Positions 23,769-35,652 of a stretch of DNA of 64,000 nt are shown piece after piece. The position numbers and the translations under genes are program-made. Source of the stretch: Apostichopus japonicus (lineage: Eukaryota > Echinodermata > Holothuroidea > Aspidochirotida > Stichopodidae). How positions within the stretch are numbered: position 1 is the first letter of the stretch; each line of letters starts with the position of its first letter. The notes below the pieces were generated by a model that ran no database searches, was not told where the DNA came from, and was given only the letters and a program-made list of their open reading frames with translations. The stretch lies in contig NC_092575.1 in the NCBI RefSeq assembly GCF_037975245.1, positions 16,073,310 through 16,137,309 on the forward strand. Reading direction: 5' to 3'.

Positions 23769-24168
23769 GCAAACAGTAAAAATTATTATTTAAGACACAC
23801 ATATACAAGCGCAAACAGTTAAAATCATTTAACTATAAGACACACATATACACGCTTAAAGAGTAATGATTAATTAACTAAGACACACATATACACACGC
23901 AATCAGAAATAAATAATTAACTAAGACACACATATACACACGCAAACAGTAATAAATAATTAACTAAGACACACATATACACACCTAAATTATAATAATC
24001 ACTTAACTAAGACACACATGTACGCACAAACAGTTATAATCAATTAACTGAGACACACATATACACACGCAAACAGTAACAATTATTTAACTAAGGCACA
24101 AATATGCCTATACACACGTAAACATGAATAATTATTTGACTAAAACACACATAAACACACGCAAACAG
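23618..24168 (+). repeat. Minisatellite, ~43-bp unit, about 12 copies
   Basis: The unit is roughly AACTAAGACACACATATACA followed by CACGCAAACAGTAATAAT and a variable ATTT. Unit starts fall near 23620, 23665, 23708, 23877, 23921, 23963, 24006, 24047 and 24090, so the period is 42-45 bp. In one unit the ATATA segment has grown into a pure (TA)n array at 23723-23765. Confidence 0.9.
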
Positions 24169-26015
24169 GGGGAAGGGGAAGGGGCAGGGGCAGCTGTCCC
24201 GTACCCTATGATATCTATGCCGACAATATTTTCCAGGACTTTTCGTCCTGTCGGACTTTACATACTGTGAGGAGGTGGGGGGCATGGAAGTTGGGATATT
24301 GTCCGCCCAGACACTTTGTACATGGATTGGGAATATACTCGTACACCGGTCAGTTGTCCCTTCAGTATTCTGGCAGCAGTTGTTGTTGTAGGTAGGCTCA
24401 TACCATCACATATGAGAAATATTACATTCTTTGCAACAGGTTTGTTGAGAGTTTGTAATCTCAGAGCTTCTTCCTACGAATCCAAAGCCATCGAATCCAG
24501 TATATGAGATCTGGGGGTATATGATATATAAAGCGATATGAAATGATTTGATTAAAGGATTGGTTCTTACAGGTATCCTTTTGTATTACATAACATATTG
24601 TCTTTCCACTGAGATATGCTAGACAATTTAGTAAGTTAGTAAAACGTTATTACTCCATAAAATCGGAAATTTCGATACTCGCACATTATAAGAAATACAA
24701 AAATATATATAAAACTATATTCATATTTACAATTAATTTGATGTTTGATAATGATTGTAAAATGTTATGATCAGTGAAATCACGTCAGTGTAACGGGTGC
24801 TTAGGGCTACTTTGAACAATTGAGGGTTTACATAAGTAAAAGATGAATTTAATTGATTTGTAGGAAGAAGAAAAACATATACGCATATGAAACTAATAAT
24901 CATCTAGTCATCGACAATTATATTCTCTCCTTACATATTTTACAGTGAGCTAAACAACATAGGACTTGCTCAAGTCGCAATATGTCATTAGTGTGTCTCA
25001 TATTCTTGAATCTTTAAGGGTTGTCTTTATTATGTTTGTTTTCTTTCATAGACTGAGAGACATTAATCTTAAATCCTGAATCTAAAATAATGAAGTTTAA
25101 AATAATTCCCCAATACCGTTCTATATTGTGTTGAGTTTAAATCTAATCACAGCTACTATAGTGTTACGTCCCGACTCAGATAACTATATAACTGGGGTAA
25201 CTCCTTAATGAAATTATATTATTAATTTTTAACCGTTTATGGAAATTTGTTTTCTAGAAAGCTTTATATCATACCTAAACATGACTCCGTAAAAATAAGT
25301 AAACCAAACTAAAGCAGAAATAATTTGTTTCCGTTCATGTTTGAATAGGTCTTACATATGTGATTTACATACTCTCAATAAGCCATAACTAGATTCAGAA
25401 AAAAAAAATGTTGGAACATCTAACCATATATACAATGTACAGTACACCAGGAGGGCAATTGAAATCAACCACCAAATATATAAACAAAGCACCTGACTAT
25501 CTTGAGATGTGCGATCTTTAGAAAACCTAGAGCACCACTCAATTTGTTGAGAAAAGTGCACTTTTTAGCTCAGACACCTGGAATTTCTTTAAAAGACTAG
25601 GCCTGTCAAGCTGACCTTGGACACACAAGCAGTTGATTCAACTGAAGCAATAAGAATTCATCTCAATACGGCGTATCGTAAATAATATGCGTACTTATTA
25701 TGTCTATATGGTACTACGTGGGCCTATCATTCCCCATGGGTAAATATACCAGTGTCCAGATATTTGTTAATGCAAATGATATTAAGCAAGCACGAAAAGA
25801 AACCAGACAGCAAAACTGCAGTGTGGTTTCGATGATGCTACATTATTAATCTTATATGAATGTGATACACTAGGCTGTAGGGTATAGCCAGGATGAAAAA
25901 CATACTTCAATCTTAGTATAGTACAGCAAAATGCAGTGAGATATGACAAATATTATTCACATTGGCAGCTGATGACCGAGATGGAAACTTTTCTCGTATT
26001 CAACATACAGATTGA
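24169..26015. other. Unique AT-rich DNA with a G-rich patch
   Basis: GGGGAAGGGGAAGGGGCAGGGG lies next to the minisatellite at about 24169-24192. Otherwise unique AT-rich sequence, with no element boundaries or convincing frames. Confidence 0.4.
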
Positions 26016-26138
26016 TCTCTACCAAAGACAACAGGCTTCTTCTACTCAATGTGGTACACCTACAAGCCGTACATTAAGCAGGCGCCGGGCGAATGTTACC
26101 ACCTGGTCCCCAAGATTTTGCGTCTGGTTTGCCTCTAA
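26016..26138 (+). CDS. Putative terminal coding exon, unidentified protein
   Basis: A frame from about 26034 to a TAA at 26136-26138 gives roughly 34 residues including MWYTYKPYIKQAPGECYHL, ending LVCL. About three quarters of its third positions are G or C, in DNA that is roughly two-thirds A+T. This is the only place in the window where I see such a bias. An in-frame stop at 26013-26015 limits it on the left, and ACAG at 26031-26034 could be a splice acceptor, giving an exon start at 26035. The overlapping ATG-initiated frame at 25936-26151 is in another phase and lacks the bias. I do not recognise the family. It could be the last exon of a gene with upstream exons too short or too far to spot, or a pseudogene fragment. 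Confidence 0.35.
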   Translation, partial: SLPKTTGFFYSMWYTYKPYIKQAPGECYHLVPKILRLVCL

Positions 26139-29030
26139 AACATCTAACTAGGCGACAGTTAATTCCGTAAACGGCCCCTGGTCATTTCCCTAACGTTACT
26201 ACATCCAAACCTGAAGTTTTTATTTGGCACTGAATCTCGACAATTGCGAAATTCGACGGAAAACTTCAACAACGGAAGCAAAGATGTAATACCGATTATT
26301 CACAATAATATCGTCCAGTCCAATACATTAAGTTTGTACAAACAGTACAACGTTTCATTACACATCTTTGTGCACAGGTATGTATGCAGCGACGTAAGTT
26401 AGTGACACACTTAAAGGAGATACTAACCCTGGGGTTTTGTATAGTGAACTCATAGTAGAGACTAATATTCTTACACCCCTCTGTGAAATATCTAGTCAAA
26501 ACTACCTTTAACCGAATTTCCATAAATTTTCTAATTATTTTATCAAATCTTCTGTGTTGACGGCCATTATTATAACGAGGGCGCTTACCAAATGACGTCA
26601 GCGAGCCACATCGAATTCCCCTCTCAGCATATGAATTGTACACTTGCTCTTGGAGATTGTTTCGGAAGTGGTGCAGAATGCCGGAGTACCAAGCATTTAA
26701 TTGCATAAACAGGAGAGGAGAAGAAGGTGCAGGGAAGGGAAAACGATATTATAATATTCCTGACGGGAAAAGCCCACAGTACACAGTTCCCAATGTACAC
26801 ATTATAGGACAGAATACCTACTTATCTTTATTGTATAAGTCAATGGGCCCTTAGGAAATGGGTTTCTTAAAGGGGGGGGGGGGGGGGTGAGGATTGCTTT
26901 CGAGGAAAGGATGGTTCTTTGCATAGAGGTATTTGCCCTGAGACCACTGACAACGCCAATGCTGTTCAAATGATACTGTTGTTCTCTCATAATTAGTTTT
27001 TTTTTTAAATAGTTCAAAATGAACATTAAACTAAAAACTTCATTGTTACCGGCGTTTCTACAAAACAAAATTTTAATAAACTTGTTGTACACATTTCTTA
27101 ATCAAATTTATGAGTAAAAATTAAACTTGTTTCAGGGAGCCAAAAGGACCGGAATAAAACCAATAAGAAATTAATTTGGAAAGGAAACGGGACTGTGTCA
27201 TTAGTTATTAGATAAAATCTAATTAAATATGACAAGTTACAAATGTCTTGGGAATATACTAGAAATGATTTTATCATTTGATTTGACATGTGTGAGGAGA
27301 AGTTATAGAAAGCATAAGATAGTATAAGTTAATACTGTACAGGCACTCGAATGCCTCCTGCGCGGGCAACTGAACCAGTGAAGTGAAACACATTATGAAA
27401 TTTAAATTGCAAAATCAGCCTCTTGGGGTTTATCAAGGTAATATTACAAATTAACAGACGATCGTAAAATTTGCACAGAAATGTTTTGTGATGATTAGAA
27501 AATATTTATTATTCTTATTTATAGTGTTTCCCATATCATTCTTACTAAACTGAAAACGTAACTTCATTTGAAATGGACTTAGATATTTGACTGTTTTTTT
27601 TTTCTTCTTCTATAAATCTGATAATTATATGTGGTTTACTATTTATGACACGTAAATGTCAACATAACAATCAAGAGACATTTAAAATGTAGGGAAATAA
27701 AAAAATAAATAAAAAAACGGAACGAGAGTATGGAACGCCGAAAGTCCTTTCAAACAGTTTTTACTATATGTGATCCTGCTAAAACAGAAAAAAAAAGTTC
27801 CACGGGGCTGCAATTGTATTTAACTGGGCTTCCAGATTTACAGCTCTTCCTACAACAAAAGGAAAACCGCTTTCAGAACCGCCTGATTGTATCACAAACC
27901 TGACTAGTTAATACTACAACCTATGTTGAACATTTATCACGTGGTTGTCATGACATATATCACGTGTTACTTGATTGATCCATACACGCATGCGCTCTAC
28001 CTAATTTTAGCCAAATAATCCAACCAGTGACTGAAACACTCACATTATTGTATAGAGGACATTAAGCACTGGAATAGCGTGGAGGTTATATCAACTGGTG
28101 TCTGGGTGGGCAGGGGAGGAGAAGGGGGTTGGCGGTGTTTCTTGTTACTTGCTAATACGCCCTATATTAATTGAAGGTACACCACTTCATTGAAACGCTG
28201 CACCTTCGTCAACCGGGGTTATGATAACGTCTATTTGAATTGAAACACAGTGTTTTCTTCATTGGTGATTATAATTATGGAAATTATTTTTTCCAATAGC
28301 TGTCAGAGAGGATGCTCAGAGGTGTGTTATGAGTTATTTTTTGTTAAAGAATTGTGGATATTTTAGCATATCTAGCAAATTTTGTTCATTGTATAAATCC
28401 CTTTAAATGTCATCAGTATTGCCCCAAATTATGCTAGTAAATCCAATATTGGTCATTCATGTTCACAATTCAACAAAGCAATAACTTGCCAGCTTTGCTA
28501 ACATTGTTTCCATTTTATTTATTTATTTAATTATTTAATTTATAATTTTACCATCTCCTATACTCTCCCTAACCCTCCTCTCCAATGAGAAATAATTTGG
28601 AGTGTCAGAATCTTCAAGGAAGTACTGTTGAAAAAAATTAAACTTTAGCTTTTTCTAATCATTAGAAACATTGCCAAGGTGGAAATACGGATAGCCTTTA
28701 AGTTTGCATGACAACAGTATGACACATATAATATCTTCTTTTATCTAACATTGCTTCGTGACTTTTGACTATACGCCTTCCACATCATCCACATAAAACA
28801 GCCTTAATCTATGCTTGCAAGCATAAAAAACGGGCTATCATTAAAAGAAAACAGATAAAATAGAACAGAATGTACATATACTACATATGTAAATAACGAT
28901 TTTCTAACAATTGTATTTGGTCCTGCTCAAGCAGAATTGAATTAAACAATGAAAATAATGAAGTTAGACAATAAAGGATAAGTGATTTCTTACCCTCAGT
29001 CGATGCCAACTGTCACATCGTAACAGTTAT
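26139..29030. other. Unique DNA, no gene confirmed
   Basis: Contains a poly-G tract at about 26869-26888 and A/T runs. A 136-codon minus-strand frame at 26296-26706 shows no third-position bias or motif that I recognise. The stretch around 26410-26600, starting TTAAAGGAGATACTAACC and including TGACGTCA-like ATGACGTCAG, has the look of an old dispersed repeat, but no second copy is in the window. T/A-rich sequence covers 27000-28560. Confidence 0.35.
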
Positions 29031-29420
29031 GTGCAAAATAGCCCCATTTTGAATTGCATCTATAGAGCTCTTTTGTCTTGCGCATGCGTACCAATGTCTT
29101 TCAAGATTCCCCGAAGCAGCATTGACCGTGATATGATTCGTCAAAGCGGTATCAGTGTCAGTGACATCACAAATTGGCTGAGGATCGAACACAAGGATTC
29201 TTATGTGGGGAACCAATGCGGTCAATCAGGAGTCGAGAGTTGTCTCATCGATTATTGTCTCAGGCGGTTTTAGAATGCGATCGATAACTCATTTAGATTT
29301 ACTAGGCCGACCGACTTCCTGACGGTGCGTACTATCTACGTACTTATAGTGGTAGGTCAAAGGTCAATGCTGCATTCATCTGCACGACTTTGTAAGGCGT
29401 CATTCATTCCAGATGGATAG
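29031..29420. promoter_or_regulatory. CG-containing patch with a direct-repeat nuclear receptor-like site
   Basis: Composition here is close to 50% GC, unlike the surroundings. It holds TGCGCATGCGTA near 29080, which resembles the NRF1 consensus, and a perfect AGGTCA-A-AGGTCA (DR1) at 29354-29366, the consensus for HNF4, RXR and COUP-TF type receptors. Overlapping 70-80 codon frames exist on both strands without codon bias. A regulatory role is an inference from motifs only; both can occur by chance. Confidence 0.25.
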
Positions 29421-29586
29421 GGATTGAATTGCAATGTTAATCAAACAATTCCCCTTGTCTTCTTTAACTTCTCCCCGCCCCGCACATTGGGACCGCTAAT
29501 CCCCCTTTCAAGTTCGGACGGATATTCCATTGCAGGGAACCTCTAGTGTTATTCATAGGGTTTACGTTAATAAAGGCTCTTGCATG

Positions 29587-29634
29587 CACTCTTTTAATTC
29601 AAAAGAGTGAAATATCACTCTTTTGAGAGTGTCA
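29587..29634. repeat. Alternating CACTCTTTT/AAAAGAGTG inverted repeats
   Basis: CACTCTTTT (29587-29595), AAAAGAGTG (29601-29609) and CACTCTTTT (29616-29624), followed by GAGAGTG, allow competing hairpins. A related CTCACTCTTT lies near 29840. Origin unknown. Confidence 0.6.
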
Positions 29635-30959
29635 AGTTTATGACCATTCTTTGCAGGAGTGACTTCTACTGCTTCCTGATGAGAGTAAAATTCTACAAAT
29701 TTATCTCCAAACAAAGCGAAAATATCCTTTTGTTTGGAACTGCTTTTGTTTGCGTGGGGACAATGTCCGGTACGTAAGAGTGAAGTTGTAAAGGCTCCTC
29801 AAATGAGAGATCTTCCTGGACATTCTGAAAGAGGGAAAATCTCACTCTTTGGAATTAAGAGCGTATGAAAGTGGGAGGTGCGAACAAGTGTGTCAATTGA
29901 CTCGATTCAAATGCATTGATGTACATCTCCTTAATGGTTCTCTTCGCCTTCACATTATATAACAAGTGTCAGGGGATTTCAAAGATTTGGAACAAATTTA
30001 TCTCCTCCCCCTTCCCCCCCCCGAATGATTTAGGTATAGGTGCACAAACCTTATGGAGCCAAAGGCGAACCAAGAATTTTATGAAGGAGTGGTTGTCGCC
30101 CTGGGAAGCCGACTCCCATGTAGGTGGGTGCTCCTTTGACGACTGAAGATGGAGGTAGAGGGCATGACCCGTGGATGCCTCTCCCCCTCCCCATTGCGAA
30201 CGAAACTGCTAAGGACTAGATACAAAGTGGGTTACAGTTGTTCCTTAATCGACGCACGTTGCTATAACTAGATTATAATTCACGGTGAGTACAACGATGA
30301 ACTATATATTACTTTCATTAAGAAATGTAAGGTCAGCTTTTCTTATTCAAAGTATATACCTCTCTCTTGTTGAAGTACAACATGTTCAAAGTCACTAGGT
30401 CAATGAGAATACTTAATTAAACAAGAAATAACGTCTGGAGGGTATTGTTTGTTATCTGCTAGTACCACGAGTGAACAAAATTAAAAAACAAAAAATTCGC
30501 CTGGAGCACAGCCATCCCTATTCGTTCAATCATGGATTGGGTTATACTGACTGATAGGCTAGCATGCTAATATAGCTTTATGTACGTTACGTATGTACAT
30601 GTAATAAACGGAATATATTAACTTCTAATACAAACTATAAGAACCCAAAATAATAGTTTTTTTATAAATTATTTTTCGACCTTTGAACTTTATGCCCTAT
30701 TTAAACGTTCATGATACGATGTTGGTGGCGGACTAAATAACTGATAGCGTAATTTCAATTATATCTATACATTTCTTTTCTATCTTTCAAATACACAATT
30801 ATTGGTCAATCATCAATTTTCCTGTTGGAATCACTTTACTGTCCAATTTAATCTCATTTTTTTGTCAAAAATTTTTCACTTTTGATTAATTTTCGGTATA
30901 CATGCGTGCTACAACCCGGTCGCAATGCTGCAAATCGTTGACCGATCGAACACAATTTA
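29635..30959. other. Unique DNA with a C-rich patch
   Basis: A C-rich run is at about 30004-30022. The sequence after it (about 30060-30150, GGCGAACCAAGAATTTTATG) loosely resembles the left part of the element at 35314-35652, so it may be a decayed fragment of the same family. No gene seen. Confidence 0.35.
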
Positions 30960-31695
30960 ACCACGTATGTGTTATACTTTGCATATATGCTATAATATGG
31001 TAAAACACCATATATAACACGTACATATGGTGTTATACTACGTCTATATGATATCTATGTATATAAGATCCTCCTGCAAGCAGGAACTCGCGAAGAAACC
31101 TCGTTGGCTTATCAAAGCCGCAAGCTGACCGAAGTCAGTCTCTTACATTCATATTTAACGTCCATGATTATGAATTGTTAATTGTCAACAACTCTGTAAC
31201 TGGACGACATACATTAATCTGGTTGTGACTCGAACCGGGGACCTTATGATTGAAAGGCACCGGCGTGAACCACTGAGCTAACACTCCACGTATATGACAT
31301 ACTATCACACCAAACCGTATATACATGTCATCACGTACATATGGTGTTATACTATGTAGATATGCTATGACACGCTATCACACCACATATACTTGTACGT
31401 GCATATGGTGTGTTATACTACGTATATGCTATGACATGTTATTACACCGTATAAACATGACATCACGTACATATGGTGTTATACTATGTAGATATCCTAC
31501 GACATGCTATCACACCATATTTGCTAAGACGTTCATATGGTGTGTTATACTATGGAGATATGCTATGACATGCTATCACACCATATATATACATGATATC
31601 ACGTACATATGGTGTTATACTATGTATATGTACTTTAATACCATACATACACATGATAACAAGGTACCACGTATATGTGGTGTTACACCACATGG
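30960..31695 (+). repeat. AT-rich ~66-bp satellite, split by a SINE
   Basis: The core CATATGGTGTTATACTA recurs at about 31025, 31339, 31402, 31470, 31534, 31607 and 31672 (spacings 63-73 bp after the SINE), each followed by GATATGCTATGACA and CTATCACACCATAT. ATGGTGTTATA and TATCACACCAT are near-complementary, so each unit can form a hairpin. A SINE interrupts the array at 31066-31287. The 127-codon frame at 31325-31708 is produced by the repeat. Confidence 0.88.
31066..31287 (-). mobile_element. tRNA-derived SINE, copy 2
   Basis: Reverse orientation copy of the element at 9844-10067. On the minus strand it begins GGAGTGTTAGCTCAGTGGTT, has a B box GGTTCGAGTC (31227-31236), and ends with CCTGCTTGCAGG (31073-31084 on the + strand as CCTGCAAGCAGG). 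It sits inside the 66-bp satellite, so it inserted after the array formed. The two copies differ by scattered substitutions; both box motifs are intact. I could not identify a clean target duplication in the repetitive flanks. Confidence 0.88.
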
Positions 31696-33542
31696 ACGTG
31701 CCTGCTAGATAGCAAAATCGGAGTAAGCTTTAAAATGTCAATATTTGAACACAGGGCCAAAATGCAGTCAAAGACCTCTGGTTTGCTTGAAGGAGCGAAA
31801 GATATAAAGGCCTACGTATTTTTTTTTTTAATAACTTCAGTGGCCTTTAATTAGTGGTCCCCAAACTAAGCCCGTCAATTTCCTTCTCAAGTTTTCAATA
31901 TTTGTAAATTTTATTAACAGAAACGCGAAGACCAAACAATAGCAAAGTTAAAGGCAAGATCTGGAATTTGACTGCAGAAACGTTCTGTTTGCGTAACATA
32001 TCGGAGAAATGATCGAGATTTATGGCTAGAAAAAACTCTCTGCGTGTGTATTATTTTCTTTCTTTGCATTTAGATGATAAAATTGCCGCATATTATAAAT
32101 GGTATCACTCCTTCCCTCTGTAAAAGAAGAAAGTGGAGAAATCAACGTGTGTAATCATGCATGGCTTACTATATCGGAAAACGCAGTCTAAATGTAAATA
32201 TATGGAGGTGAATTCTTTAATAGAAGAATTATAGGAAATTTATTCTGTTTGTTTAAAGGACAGATTGACATTAAAATTACGCGCATGCGTAAACGTTTGA
32301 TCTATCAAAGTCGTAACAAGATAGGCGCTTCAGACAGTGAACTGAACCAGGAACCCCAAATGTCCGGGTTGCCCAAAACTTTATTTCGATATTTTTTGTC
32401 TATACGGATCACAACAGCTATAGTCAAGTAATATAGCCAGACAAAGTTTGTGCTTTTCACTTATACGGCTCTTTTTTTTGGGGGGTCATGCGCAGTTCGA
32501 TGAACCGGGGCCCGTAAACCGTAGCTAGTATGCCATTATGATCTTTATACTATCTTAGAACATAAAGGGGCATTAAGGATGTCTGAAAGGAAAATAAGTT
32601 GTCCAAGATAAACGTTTCACTTAAATATAATACGGAAACCTATTGTGTATCCATAATAATGTAGAATTATGCGTTAAACATAAACAAAATATCAAATAAC
32701 TTGATTCTTATTACACATTTCAAATGGATTAATAATATATGTACTCACTGTTAAACCATATGCAGGGATTGATAATATTTATATTGCTTTTGTGTGTGTA
32801 TAAAATCGGATATTTATATCATGTTGACGGACACTGACAATAAGATACAAGGCTCCGTCCACTAAATTAACACTTCACAAAACACTTTAATAGTGAGTAG
32901 CTTCATGTAGGAGGACAACCAAATTAAGATGACAGCTATGATCATCCACTGAAGGTTAACCTAAATATTAATGTATTACAAATTTCATCCGCGTGACTGA
33001 GACTGTGAGATATGGGGGGGGGGTAGGATAACATACGGTAATTTTGTTTAAATTTCATTCTCAACCCTGGATTGTCCTGTTGAACCTCAACATGTAAGTT
33101 ACACCCAAATAATATGTTTAGAAATATCATCATGTCAACGAGCTTGCAAAATTTTACAACAGACATACCTTCTTTTGTTTTGTTTTTTATAAAAATTGAG
33201 TAAGTTAGTCCAAATACGAACGAAATAACAACAACAGGAAGAATACAGAGAGAAAAAAATCAAATAGAGTCAACACGAGCGGAATCAAAAGCAAACTTCC
33301 TTTTTTTTCGGTGAGTTGCGCAATAAAGACGCTGTAAAAATCCGCTATACAATCAGTACTCGAACACAAGCAGGGGTATTAATTGGAAACGTAGGTATAG
33401 TACCAGCCCCCCTCCAACACCCCACCCTCTCCATGCTCCATACCATTGTTATTTGTACAATGAATCACCCGATACACACAGAGAACACAGTTAGTAATGT
33501 AAATCTTAAAGTTTAGTACCGCAGTAAATACTGGACTGTGCT
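31696..33542. other. Unique AT-rich DNA
   Basis: No gene confirmed. Short tracts: T run near 31820, TTTTTTTTGGGGGG near 32472, poly-G near 33014. ACGCGCATGCGTAAACG near 32280 resembles the complement of a stretch near 23228 and may be a shared old repeat fragment. Confidence 0.35.
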
Positions 33543-33686
33543 ATAAATCGGTAGCATGTACTATTATGATTACAGTAAGAACTGAGGATATGTGTAATCC
33601 CAACAAATCCAGTAGTTGGGATTTATTGGGATTACACACATCCTCAGTTCTTACTGTAATCATAATAGCACATGCTACCGATTTAT
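33543..33686. repeat. Near-perfect 68/68-bp inverted repeat with 8-base loop
   Basis: Left arm 33543-33610 and right arm 33619-33686 are both exactly 68 bases and complementary except at three positions (33560, 33590 and 33604, each an A:C-type mismatch). The loop is AGTAGTTG. The outermost bases are ATAAATCGGTAGCATG and their complement. No coding sequence or known terminal repeat is present, and I see no clear target duplication. It could be a foldback transposon, a recent inverted duplication of a 68-base segment, or a hairpin RNA source if transcribed. The stem is too long and too perfect for an ordinary microRNA precursor. Confidence 0.95.
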
Positions 33687-35313
33687 CAGTAATACAAGAA
33701 AGGTCTCCTGGTGGAAGTCATAATGGGGTTCGACTATAGTCACGGGGTAATACTTTTTGTTACATGACGTAAGTGACTGTATGTTTATCGAGAAGTGTTG
33801 AATTAAACAAGTATGGAGCTCTGAGTATTCTGAATGCTGTAATATTATCCAATATTTGAGTAGATGCCACATAAAAGAAAATAAGGAGATGTATGATTTC
33901 GCTTCTCATATTATTGTTTGACATATACATAGCAATTCCTTGTCGAGAATAACTATCGTAGCCAATTTTCGGTATAAAAACAAAAATCCCCGTAATTTTA
34001 CATAATTGGTTCTTGCCTCGATTCTAGAACAAGCAAAAAACGTCCCAGGGCCAAACGATTCGTGGAACTACAAGTCCTTCAAAGTTTAAAGCATAGAAGT
34101 ACGTTATACTCTATTAGTGTTCGTTTGGAATCCCCCACTCCCAGGCTAGTCCCCTTTTAGGACCCTCTAGAAATTACGGAATAGGAAAAACACAGTCGGC
34201 TGACGAGAATATTATATTACATAATTTGAAATAACTTCGCAAGCCATTTTTTGGTATACTATTTTATATTTTTTCCAATACACTCTGGTAAAATTCATTA
34301 TGATTATTATGATTATTTTTATTTTTTCGTTTCTTCAATGTTTTTACTTGTCAAATGACTGTCAGCATGTGAAATCAAACACTCGCGGAATCGAGGAAAA
34401 TGTGTCTTCCGGTGAATATTCTTTACTCGTGATCTATAATAATCCATCGGTAGAGATATAGCCTGCTAAATTAGATTTACAAAGATTTATGCCTCGGGGT
34501 TATTTCTTGGAGAATTTTAAGTATATTTGGCATCTTCGTTTTCACTTTTGCCATCATTACTGGATGTGGTACATATACATATTATATGCAATGTGCTGTA
34601 TATATATAGTCGTTAGATGTATGCCGTTATCGAAAGAGACAGACAAATTTCAGACATTCGCATTTAGCAAATAGAGGTTAGAATATTATAATGTACGTAG
34701 TAGATATAGCAAGATACAATCTTTCGACTCCTAGCAATGTTGTTCAGTATAAAACGTGGAAACTTTATTTTGCATTGTGAGGTTTTTTTTGGGGTGGGGG
34801 GGGGGCATGGGAGGGGGAACAAAAGAGCAATGATATAATCCACAAATGTGAAAAGCTAAGGATTTTCCAGATACTATAATGAGCAATATTGTCAACAAAT
34901 TGCTTTACCGGACAAACAAAATACACCTTGCAAGGTATAACAGAGAGCCACATAACCATTCCATATCAAATTTATATCCATTGGCTTTCTAGTCGACCTA
35001 TTGATTGTTACAAAACTAAATCAAAACTGAAAATATACAAAACAGACACTTTTCCAATGCGTAATGTTTTTTTATACCACGCAGAGATTCTTGTCAGATT
35101 TTTTTCGATGAATTCCGCAAGTTCTTTTCCGGAAATGTATTCATCCTGTTTGTGACAAATATAGTAAAAACAATGGTAAAATCGACAGATCATTCATGAT
35201 TATATGGGAGAAATATTAGGAGAAATGAAATAAAAACTAAAAAACAAAACAATGGATATATCATTAATGTGTGATAAGAAGACATGCTTCCTACAATACC
35301 TGATTTACATAGA
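33687..35313. other. Unique AT-rich DNA with a poly-G tract
   Basis: Poly-G near 34791-34818. No gene-like signal or repeat boundary. Confidence 0.4.
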
Positions 35314-35652
35314 TGGGGGGGGGGGGCGGATCCAGGCATTTATAATGGAGGAGGTGTGCACACGGGGGTCTGAGGCCGACTCCGTATAGGGGTGAACGGT
35401 GAGGGGTGGAGTCTGCATGGGGTTCCTCATTCGCAAAAAGATATGAAGTTTGGACGTCATATCGTACATTCTGAGGTATATATTTTAGCCCATAAATTAG
35501 GTCTGTGATAGACTTAAACGCAATAGCGTGCATATAACTATACTTTTTGAACGTTGTGTGTTATTGAAACGCGGAGTGTGGCGGGGGGGGGGGGAGGGGG
35601 GATTGGAGAGAGGGTAAATGATACACACCATCCCCTGGATCCGCTTCTGCTA
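35314..35652. mobile_element. Probable degraded hAT-like element
   Basis: The left end reads poly-G then GCGGATCCAGG; the right end is the complement of CAGAAGCGGATCCAGG. CAGGGGCGGATCCAGG-type ends are common in hAT-like elements, and here the left CAGGGG appears to have expanded into a G run. Flanking target duplication is unclear (CATAGATG and CTATAGCT). A second poly-G tract lies at about 35582-35602. No coding sequence. Confidence 0.45.

Noticed and set aside
23618-24168. CRISPR-like array of regularly spaced repeats
   Set aside because: Units are head-to-tail with no unique spacers, and the sequence is eukaryotic; it is a minisatellite.
24420-25400. Similar GLLRVC readings near 24440 (+ strand) and 25360 (minus strand)
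   Set aside because: The shared six residues come from a short TTGAGAGT-like match that does not extend into a longer alignment.
26296-26706. 136-codon minus-strand frame
   Set aside because: No third-position bias, no recognised motif; the underlying DNA looks like an old dispersed repeat.
29031-29273. 80-codon + strand frame in a GC-richer patch
   Set aside because: Third-position GC (about 50%) only matches the local composition, and the other strand has an equally long frame.
31325-31708. 127-codon + strand frame with repeated YGVILCRY-like segments
   Set aside because: It is the ~66-bp satellite read in one frame (66 is a multiple of three), so the protein repeat follows from the DNA repeat.
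33543-33686. microRNA precursor
   Set aside because: The stem of 68 nearly perfect pairs is longer and more perfect than typical animal precursors; kept as a hairpin of unknown nature.
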